Source of the DNA: Pseudomonadota bacterium
GTDB lineage: Bacteria; Pseudomonadota; Alphaproteobacteria; Rhizobiales; Rhizobiaceae
Assembly (NCBI GenBank): GCA_023416545.1
Contig: JAEZHO010000141.1
Coordinates: 1 to 10,681 of the forward strand
DNA: 10,681 bases
Direction of reading: 5' to 3'
Shown here in pieces: positions 1 to 4,779 of the stretch (positions within the stretch are counted from its first letter, which is position 1; each line of letters opens with the position of its first letter). The position numbers were made by a program, and so were the translations under genes. The notes below the pieces were generated by a model. That model had not been told where the DNA came from and ran no database searches. It saw only the letters and a program-made list of their open reading frames with translations.

Positions 1-413
1 CCGTGGGTCGACGTATGGCTGTCGCCGCAGACGATCGTCATGCCCGGCAGGGTGAAGCCCTGCTCGGGACCGACGATATGGACGATGCCCTGCCGCTTGT
101 CCTTTTCGGAATAGTATTCCACGCCGAAGTCGCGGGCGTTCTGCGCCAGCGCCTCGACCTGGATGCGGCTTTCCTCGTTCTTGATGCCGATATGGCGGTC
201 AGGCGTGGTCGGAACGTTGTGGTCGACGACCGCGAGCGTCTTCTCCGGCGCGCGCACCTTGCGGCCGGCCAGGCGCAGTCCCTCGAAGGCCTGCGGGCTC
301 GTCACCTCGTGCACGAGGTGGCGGTCGATGTAGAGAAGACAGGTTCCGGTCTCGTCCTGGCTGACGACGTGGTCGTCCCAGATCTTGTCATAGAGGGTAC
401 GGGGTGCGCTCAT
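1..413 (-). CDS. leuC: 3-isopropylmalate dehydratase large subunit (LeuC), 5' part only
   Basis: LeuC is the large subunit of isopropylmalate isomerase, a cytoplasmic 4Fe-4S enzyme that with LeuD converts 2-isopropylmalate to 3-isopropylmalate in leucine synthesis. The reading frame starts with ATG at 413-411 (MSAPRTLYDKIWDDHVV) and runs off the left edge after 137 codons of an expected roughly 470. Visible family marks are LLYIDRHLVHEVTSPQAFEGL near residues 26-46, VVDHNVPTTP near 64-73, and the aconitase-family stretch CGDSHTSTH at the window edge. The three cluster-binding cysteines lie outside the window. The start is supported by a purine-rich GGATGG a few bases upstream. The gene stands alone, downstream of rplS and its terminator, so it needs its own promoter (see 614-642). 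The identity is clear; completeness cannot be judged. Confidence 0.95.
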   Translation of the reverse strand, partial: MSAPRTLYDKIWDDHVVSQDETGTCLLYIDRHLVHEVTSPQAFEGLRLAGRKVRAPEKTLAVVDHNVPTTPDRHIGIKNEESRIQVEALAQNARDFGVEYYSEKDKRQGIVHIVGPEQGFTLPGMTIVCGDSHTSTH

Positions 414-490
414 GGCTGCCATCCATTGCAGGGAATATGCGAATTAGGGAATCCGGCACGTATCGCTGCCGGGGACGAGCATGGATCGGC

Positions 491-607
491 TCAGCGAAGT
501 CGGCTGGTCAGAGCGCCATGGATGCGCGCGAAAAACCGTGCCGGCAGACGCTTGTGGTCCTGCAGCACGATGAACTGGTTCGCGAGGCATCCGAATTTCG
601 ATCCCAT
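491..607 (-). CDS. Possible small ORF (38 aa) in the leuC leader
   Basis: This is a 39-codon frame from ATG (607-605) to TGA (493-491), in the leader between the predicted leuC promoter and leuC. The peptide begins MGSKFGCLANQFIVLQ and ends in a basic tail, FFARIHGALTSRLR. About 27 of 37 sense codons end in G or C, as in the true genes here, but a random GC-rich frame could do the same. It has no run of Leu codons, so it does not look like a classical leucine attenuator peptide. AGGG lies about five bases before the ATG, yet the predicted transcription start falls on the ATG itself, which would make it leaderless. I do not recognise the product. It could equally be untranslated leader. Confidence 0.33.
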   Translation of the reverse strand: MGSKFGCLANQFIVLQDHKRLPARFFARIHGALTSRLR

Positions 608-613
608 GGCGCC

Positions 614-642
614 CTATTAGCAGTTTTGCGGCGGCCGTTCAA
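614..642 (-). promoter_or_regulatory. Candidate sigma-70 promoter for leuC leader
   Basis: On the minus strand TTGAAC (642-637) is followed after exactly 17 bases by TAATAG (619-614). The expected start is the A at about 607, giving a leuC leader of about 195 nt. It is the best promoter match I saw between rplS and leuC. The -10 is only a partial match. Confidence 0.4.
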
Positions 643-673
643 TATGACCGGTTTTTGCCGGGGGGAGCGCGGG

Positions 674-703
674 CAACAAAAAAGGCGACCCGTGGGCCGC
701 CTT
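674..703 (-). terminator. Intrinsic terminator of rplS
   Basis: Reading the minus strand, a GC-rich stem (AAGGCGG... pairing with ...CGCCTT, one G-T wobble, loop of about 4 nt) is followed immediately by a run of six T. It lies about 25 bases after the rplS stop codon and separates rplS from leuC. Confidence 0.8.
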
Positions 704-726
704 CTCGATGTCCGGTGGGACGAAGC

Positions 727-1260
727 TTATTCTGCAGAAGCCTCTGCAGCCTTTGCTTCTTCCGCTGCCTTTGCCTCGGCGGCTTCCGCTGCTGCCTTCT
801 CGGCTGCAAGCGCCTGGGCGGCTGCTACCTTCTCGGCCTCGATGCGTGCCTTTTCCTCGATGATCGCAGCGCGCTCGGCTTCGTTCAGCTTGCGGGCGCG
901 GGTGCCGGTGTTCTCGACGATACGGGCCGACTTACCGCGACGATCGCGCAGGTAGTAGAGCTTGGCGCGACGGACCTTACCGCGGCGGACGACTTCGACG
1001 CTTTCGACGAGCGGCGAGTAGACCGGGAATACGCGCTCGACGCCTTCGCCGTAGGAAATCTTGCGGACGGTGAAGCTCTCGTTGATGCCGCCGCCGGAAC
1101 GGGCGATGCAGACGCCTTCATAGGCCTGTACGCGGGTACGGTTGCCTTCGCGAACGCGGACGTTCACGCGCAGGGTGTCGCCGGCGGAAAATTCCGGCAG
1201 CTTGCGCTGGGCTTCGATCTTGGCGGCCTGTTCGGCTTCCAGTTCCTGGATGATGTTCAT
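727..1260 (-). CDS. rplS: 50S ribosomal protein L19
   Basis: L19 is a large-subunit protein at the interface with the 30S subunit. The 177-residue product starts MNIIQELEAEQ and contains the family core: FSAGDTLRVNVRVREGNRTR (about 24-43), QAYEGVCIARSGGG, SFTVRKISYGEGVERVFPVY, and RRGKVRRAKLYYLRDRRGK. The core ends near residue 115; the rest is an Ala/Glu/Lys-rich, probably helical tail of about 60 residues not present in the roughly 115-residue E. coli protein. The start at 1260 is fixed by GGAAAGG about seven bases upstream and by homology; a frame extending to 1428 is open but has no family resemblance. Unlike in E. coli, rplS does not follow trmD directly: DUF4260 and an opposed permease gene intervene, so it must have its own promoter. 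A terminator follows. Confidence 0.97.
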   Translation of the reverse strand: MNIIQELEAEQAAKIEAQRKLPEFSAGDTLRVNVRVREGNRTRVQAYEGVCIARSGGGINESFTVRKISYGEGVERVFPVYSPLVESVEVVRRGKVRRAKLYYLRDRRGKSARIVENTGTRARKLNEAERAAIIEEKARIEAEKVAAAQALAAEKAAAEAAEAKAAEEAKAAEASAE

Positions 1261-1295
1261 TGTCAAACCTTTCCGTTCTTCTGAAACAGCCAGAG

Positions 1296-1354
1296 CGCTC
1301 GATGATCGTCCTTCGGCCGGGCCTCCGGAGTGTGTCCCTTGCGGGACAAGAGCG
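1296..1354 (-). promoter_or_regulatory. Possible structured leader of rplS
   Basis: On the minus strand TGTCCC and GGGACA (1348-1333) form a perfect 6-bp stem closed by the GNRA tetraloop GCAA. A 5-bp pairing of CGCTC (1354-1350) with GAGCG (1300-1296) could enclose it. The element ends about 35 bases before the rplS start. The rest of the 297-base gap between rplS and the permease gene holds the permease promoter and nothing else I can support. An L19 autoregulatory site is possible but is inference only. Confidence 0.25.
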
Positions 1355-1501
1355 GGTTCGCCATTCTTTCTTGCTGGTCGACGGGGAGATCGCGCGCAGG
1401 CGCGGAGCCCCATGTCCGGGTGCGCCAATACACCAAAGAAACCGGTTTGTCATCATCTGCGGCCTAGATTCTGGCGGCGTAACGCTTCGCCTGCCACTTG
1501 C

Positions 1502-1530
1502 CTTGTCGTCGCAGCTGCTGCCCGCTATGT
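1502..1530 (+). promoter_or_regulatory. Promoter of the TSUP permease gene
   Basis: CTTGTC (1502-1507), a spacer of exactly 17 bases, then CTATGT (1525-1530). Each box differs from the rhizobial sigma-70 consensus (CTTGAC, CTATAT) by one base. Transcription would begin near 1537, about 20 bases before the ATG, leaving room for the ribosome-binding site AAGGGGGA. Confidence 0.6.
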
Positions 1531-1557
1531 GCTGTCGCCAGGCCAAGGGGGAATTCC

Positions 1558-2304
1558 ATGACAATCCTAACGATGCTGCTGCTGTTCGTCTCGGCGTTTT
1601 TCGCGGGCGTGGTCAATGCCATCGCCGGCGGCGGCACCTTCCTGACCTTCGGCGCGCTCACGGTTGCCGGCATGCCGCCGATCACCGCCAATGCCACGTC
1701 GTCGATCACTCAGTTTCCGGGCTACATCACCTCGACGCTCGCCTACCGGGACGAGATCGCAAAAAGCTGGAAAAGCGCCATCGCGCTGTCGATCGTCTCC
1801 GTTATCGGCGCCACTGGGGGATCGCTGCTCCTCCTGTCGCTGGACAATCCCTCTTTCCGCCAGATCGTTCCCTGGCTGCTGGCCGCGGCGACGATCATCT
1901 TTGCCGCCGGACCGTGGCTTAAGCCGAAGGCCAGTGCCGGAAAGCCGGTCAATTCCAAGACGAGCGTCGTCGCCCAGTTCTTCACCTCGATCTATGGCGG
2001 CTTCTTCGGGGCGGGAATGGGCATCATGATGCTCGCCATGCTCGGCATCACGTCGGGCGGCACCTATCACCACCTCAACGCCCTGAAGAACCTCCTGTCG
2101 ATCCTGATCGCCGCCGTGGCGATCGTCATCTTCGTCGGCGGCGGCGTCGTCGCCTGGCCGCAGGCGCTGGTGATGATCCCGGGCGTCGCGCTCGGCGGCT
2201 ATTCGGGCGTCTGGATGGCGCGGCGCGTGTCACAGACGGCCATGCGCGTCATCGTCGTCGCGGTGGGCATCGCGCTCACCACCTATTATTTCGTGACCGG
2301 CTGA
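1558..2304 (+). CDS. TSUP (TauE/SafE) family membrane permease
   Basis: This 248-residue protein belongs to the TSUP family (sulfite exporter TauE/SafE, PF01925), inner-membrane carriers often linked to sulfur-containing or organic anions. The substrate cannot be told from sequence. It is almost wholly hydrophobic, with about seven to eight membrane segments. Family marks are the N-terminal NAIAGGGTFLTFGAL (20-34) with NATSS (45-49), and the second-half repeat YGGFFGAGMGIMMLAML (146-162) followed by HHLNALKNLLS. The ATG at 1558 has AAGGGGGA in front and a good promoter; an in-frame ATG at 1498 would add 20 unrelated residues and lies upstream of that promoter. The gene is alone on its strand, set between rplS and the trmD cluster, and its last 19 bases overlap the 3' end of the opposed DUF4260 gene. 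Confidence 0.9.
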   Translation: MTILTMLLLFVSAFFAGVVNAIAGGGTFLTFGALTVAGMPPITANATSSITQFPGYITSTLAYRDEIAKSWKSAIALSIVSVIGATGGSLLLLSLDNPSFRQIVPWLLAAATIIFAAGPWLKPKASAGKPVNSKTSVVAQFFTSIYGGFFGAGMGIMMLAMLGITSGGTYHHLNALKNLLSILIAAVAIVIFVGGGVVAWPQALVMIPGVALGGYSGVWMARRVSQTAMRVIVVAVGIALTTYYFVTG

Positions 2305-2648
2305 CCGATCCGCCCGAGATGGGTGTCCTGGAAGCCGGTCCGGTACTTCAGGCCGTAGCCCAGCGCCCGGTCGAGGAAGATGTGGAAGGCCCAGATCAGG
2401 GCTACCGGAACCGCCAGTTCCCACGCAGCCAGGTAGCCGATGAGAAGCAGCAGCCCCACACCGATCAGGCTGTGCACCGCGTTGTAGGAGATGGCGCCAA
2501 TCCTGGGTCCGAAGATGTAGCCCAGCATGGACAGGTCGGGCACGAGGACGAGGATCAGGAAAAGCCACCATCCGGCGTCCCAGTGCCAGTAGGCCGCCAA
2601 TGCAGCCAGTGCGAGGCAGGCGTTTTCCAGGCGCAGGAACATCGTCAT
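2286..2648 (-). CDS. DUF4260 family small membrane protein
   Basis: This 120-residue protein has about four hydrophobic segments (roughly 8-20, 26-44, 60-77, 78-92). I assign it to DUF4260 by the pattern PDLSMLGYIFGPRIGA (37-52) with YN and H just after (55-59), and the C-terminal FHIFLDRALGYGLKYRTGF followed by DTHLG. No function is known for the family. It is the last cistron of the minus-strand cluster: trmD ends at 2652, three bases lie between, and the ATG at 2648 follows AAGGA inside the end of trmD, so translation is probably coupled. A second ATG two codons on (2642) is also possible. Its 3' end runs 19 bases into the convergent permease gene, and no terminator is visible between them. 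Confidence 0.85.
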   Translation of the reverse strand: MTMFLRLENACLALAALAAYWHWDAGWWLFLILVLVPDLSMLGYIFGPRIGAISYNAVHSLIGVGLLLLIGYLAAWELAVPVALIWAFHIFLDRALGYGLKYRTGFQDTHLGRIGQPVTK

Positions 2649-2651
2649 CGG

Positions 2652-3344
2652 TCAGTCCTTGCTTTGGGACCTCAACAGGTCGGGCCGGCGCTCATCGGTC
2701 AGCTTCAGAGCCTGCTCGCGGCGCCACTTGTCGATTTCGGCATGGTTTCCGGAGGTCAGCACGGGTGGGATCTCGCGGCCCTCGAAGACCTGCGGACGGG
2801 TATAATGCGGATGTTCGAGCAGCCCGTCCTCGAAGCTCTCGTGCGTGCCGGAAAGGGCGTTGCCCATCACGCCGGGCAGGATGCGCACCACGGCGTCGAG
2901 GAGCGTCAGTGCGGCCGGTTCGCCGCCGGAGAGGATGTAGTCGCCGATCGAGACTTCCTCGAGCCCGCGCGCATCGATGACCCGCTGGTCGACGCCCTCG
3001 AAACGACCGCAGACGATCACGACGCCGTCGCCGGCGGCCAGTTCCCGGACGCGCTTCTGCGTCAGCGGCCGACCGCGGGGGCTCATCAGCAGGCGCGGGC
3101 GGCTGTCGTCCGCCGACAACTGGTCGATGGCCTTGGCGAGGATATCGGGCTTGAGCACCATGCCCGCCCCGCCGCCTGCCGGGGTGTCGTCCACGGTTCG
3201 ATGGCGGTCCTCGGCAAAGTCGCGGATCTGCACCGGCTCGATCGACCATTGCCCGCGCTCCAGCGCCTTTCCGGCGAGCGAGAATGCAAGGTGGCCGGGA
3301 AACATTTCCGGATAGAGGGTCAGGACCGTTGCGCGGAAGGTCAT
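2652..3344 (-). CDS. trmD: tRNA (guanine-37-N1)-methyltransferase TrmD
   Basis: TrmD uses S-adenosylmethionine to make m1G37 in tRNAs with G36, preventing +1 frameshifts. It is a cytoplasmic SPOUT-class dimer with a trefoil knot. The 230-residue product (E. coli 255) carries all family blocks: RDFAEDRHRTVDDTPAGGGAGM (41-62), the knot segments VCGRFEGVDQRVID (111-124) and VSIGDYILSGGE (131-142), LLEHPHYTRP (175-184) and SGNHAEIDKWRRE (198-210). At position 169, where E. coli TrmD has the catalytic Asp169 (in EDSF), this protein has Glu (HESF). I believe related alphaproteobacterial enzymes share this but cannot check here. The ATG overlaps the rimM stop by four bases (ATGA), so the two genes are translationally linked. 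Confidence 0.97.
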   Translation of the reverse strand: MTFRATVLTLYPEMFPGHLAFSLAGKALERGQWSIEPVQIRDFAEDRHRTVDDTPAGGGAGMVLKPDILAKAIDQLSADDSRPRLLMSPRGRPLTQKRVRELAAGDGVVIVCGRFEGVDQRVIDARGLEEVSIGDYILSGGEPAALTLLDAVVRILPGVMGNALSGTHESFEDGLLEHPHYTRPQVFEGREIPPVLTSGNHAEIDKWRREQALKLTDERRPDLLRSQSKD

Positions 3345-3919
3345 GGCGCTTCGCCGGGGCCTCCGCCGCGCCGGCCCTTGCCGGGCTGGCGATCCTCTGG
3401 GTCCTCGATGAGGCCTGCCGCCCGCGGATCGATCAGGATGCGTCCACCCTCGAGATCGATCTCCAGCACGGCTGTCTCGGAAAAGGGGATGAGGACGGGT
3501 CGGCGGCCGGGGCCCTTCAGTTCCAGCAGGTCGCCGGCGCCGAAATCGAAGACGCCGGTCACCGTGCCGTAGCTGGTGCCGTCTCCGTCGACGGCCTCCA
3601 GGCCTTCAAGGTCAGCGTAATAGAATTCGTCGTCTTCGAGCTCTTCGTCGGGCAGGTTCTCCCGCTCGATGTAGAGTTCAAGGCCGCCGAGCGCCTCGGC
3701 CGCATTGCGGTCGTTGATGCCCCGGAAACGGACGATCACGACGTTCTTGGCTTCACGAATCTCGAGGATTTCGAAGACCCGGCCATCCTTGCTGTGCAGG
3801 CTCCCGTAATCGCCGAGTGCCATGGGATCGGCCGTGTAGGCGCGCACCCGCACTTCGCCGCGCAGGCCCTGGGCCGCGCCGATCGTCGCCATGAGGATGG
3901 GGTTCTGGAGCTTCGTCAT
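3341..3919 (-). CDS. rimM: 16S rRNA processing / 30S maturation factor RimM
   Basis: RimM binds ribosomal protein S19 and helps fold the head of the 30S subunit during assembly. The 192-residue product has the N-terminal RimM domain (about 8-90, with ATIGAAQGLRGEVRVRAYT at 11-29) and the C-terminal PRC barrel (about 97-168, with EFYYADLEGLEAV and IPFSETAVLEIDLEGGRI). A Gly/Arg/Pro-rich tail of about 20 residues follows. Two starts six bases apart are possible; I prefer ATG at 3919 because GGA lies eight bases before it but only two before the ATG at 3925. It overlaps trmD by four bases. Upstream a strong terminator separates it from rpsP, and I found no convincing promoter between the two, so expression probably depends on read-through. 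Confidence 0.96.
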   Translation of the reverse strand: MTKLQNPILMATIGAAQGLRGEVRVRAYTADPMALGDYGSLHSKDGRVFEILEIREAKNVVIVRFRGINDRNAAEALGGLELYIERENLPDEELEDDEFYYADLEGLEAVDGDGTSYGTVTGVFDFGAGDLLELKGPGRRPVLIPFSETAVLEIDLEGGRILIDPRAAGLIEDPEDRQPGKGRRGGGPGEAP

Positions 3920-3968
3920 GCGCATATTCCGGTGGTTCAGGCGCTTTTACCGGCAGCCGGGGCAAATG

Positions 3969-4006
3969 GAAACAGAAAACGGGCGGCACGTCCCCGTGCC
4001 GCCCGT
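3969..4006 (-). terminator. Strong intrinsic terminator between rpsP and rimM
   Basis: A perfect 12-bp stem (3979-3990 with 3995-4006, arms ACGGGCGGCACG and CGTGCCGCCCGT) with a 4-nt loop is followed on the minus strand by TTTTCTGTTT. It lies about 25 bases after the rpsP stop and 50 before rimM. It probably lowers rimM-trmD-DUF4260 expression relative to rpsP. The plus-strand side has no comparable T-run. Confidence 0.85.
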
Positions 4007-4030
4007 TCTTCCGCGAGATGCGGATCGGTC

Positions 4031-4405
4031 TTATTCGGCGGCAGCTTCGGCAGCGGCAGCCTTGGCGTCTTCGGCCTTCTGGGCCTTCTCGGCGGCGCGT
4101 TCCTGGGCCTTCTTGCCCGGCTTTGCCTTTTCCGGGTTGCTGCGGGTGTCGCGCTGGGCAACGCCGGCTTCGGCCAGGAAGCGCAGGACGCGGTCGGTCG
4201 GCTGGGCGCCCTTGGCGATCCATTCCTGGATGCGCTCGACGTTCAGTTCGACGCGCTTGTCGTTGTCCTTCGGCAGCATCGGGTTCCAGGAGCCGAGCTT
4301 CTCGAGGAAGCGGCCGTCGCGCGGAGCGCGGGCGTCGGCAACGACGACGTGGTAGTAGGGGCGCTTCTTGGAGCCGCCGCGGGCGAGACGAATCTTCAGG
4401 GTCAT
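4031..4405 (-). CDS. rpsP: 30S ribosomal protein S16
   Basis: S16 binds 16S rRNA early in 30S assembly. The 124-residue product opens with the family signature MTLKIRLARGGSKKRPYYHV (1-20), then VADARAPRDGRFLEKLGSWNP (22-42) and VERIQEWIAKGAQPTDRVL (56-74). The conserved part ends near residue 85; a Lys/Ala/Glu tail of about 40 residues follows (E. coli S16 has 82 residues in all), similar in kind to the tail on L19 here. The start at 4405 has an excellent AAGGAG eight bases upstream. It follows the chorismate mutase gene by 51 bases and ends at a strong terminator, so ffh, chorismate mutase and rpsP probably form one highly expressed unit with weaker read-through into rimM. Confidence 0.97.
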   Translation of the reverse strand: MTLKIRLARGGSKKRPYYHVVVADARAPRDGRFLEKLGSWNPMLPKDNDKRVELNVERIQEWIAKGAQPTDRVLRFLAEAGVAQRDTRSNPEKAKPGKKAQERAAEKAQKAEDAKAAAAEAAAE

Positions 4406-4432
4406 GTTCTTACTCCTTGGTCTTTCTTGAGG

Positions 4433-4446
4433 CCGCCGTCCGGCGG
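4433..4446 (-). promoter_or_regulatory. Small hairpin ahead of the rpsP ribosome-binding site
   Basis: CCGCC and GGCGG pair around a 4-nt loop (6 bp if a 2-nt loop is allowed) in the 51-base gap between the chorismate mutase stop and rpsP. It is followed by A-rich sequence, not T, so it is not a terminator. It might stabilise the processed rpsP message; chance is also possible in GC-rich DNA. Confidence 0.25.
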
Positions 4447-4456
4447 GCTGTATGGT

Positions 4457-4771
4457 TCAAGCGGGTTGTTTCGTGCCGCCGTGCTCGGCGGCGATGGCTT
4501 CATGGTGCCGGATCACTTCCCTGATCACGAAGTTCAGGAATTTTTCCGCGAAATCCGGGTCCAGATGAGCGTCGTTCGCCAGGCGGCGAAGGCGTTCGAT
4601 CTGGTATTCCTCGCGCGCCGGGTCGGCCGGCGGCAAATCGTACTGGGCCTTCAGGAGGCCCACTTCCTTGGTGCAGCGAAAGCGCTCGGCGAGTATGTGC
4701 ACGAGCGCGGCGTCGATGTTGTCGATCGACTGGCGCAAACTTGCGAGCTTCTGCTTTACGTCTTCGGCCAT
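4457..4771 (-). CDS. Chorismate mutase, AroQ class (monofunctional)
   Basis: The enzyme rearranges chorismate to prephenate, the branch step towards Phe and Tyr. The 104-residue product is the all-helical AroQ fold alone, without prephenate dehydratase or dehydrogenase domains. Aligned by eye with the E. coli domain, the ligand-binding residues are Arg13 (R11), Arg30 (R28), Lys41 (K39), Asp50 (D48), Arg53 (R51) and Glu54 (E52). The Gln88 position, which hydrogen-bonds the ether oxygen, is His90 here. No signal peptide is seen, so it should be cytoplasmic. I prefer ATG at 4771 because GAGG lies six bases before it; an upstream GTG at 4783 would overlap the ffh stop as GTGA and add four residues. 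It sits between ffh and rpsP, an order I recall as common in Rhizobiales. Confidence 0.92.
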   Translation of the reverse strand: MAEDVKQKLASLRQSIDNIDAALVHILAERFRCTKEVGLLKAQYDLPPADPAREEYQIERLRRLANDAHLDPDFAEKFLNFVIREVIRHHEAIAAEHGGTKQPA

Positions 4772-4779
4772 GGTCTCCC

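Noticed and set aside
1426..1454. Weak promoter for rplS (GATGAC, 17-base spacer, GTATTG on the minus strand)
   Set aside because: Only four of six and three of six bases match the rhizobial consensus; too weak to list, although rplS must have a promoter somewhere in this gap.
2319..3572. Plus-strand frame of 417 codons opposite DUF4260 and trmD
   Set aside because: It covers confidently assigned minus-strand genes and has no domain or plausible start signals.
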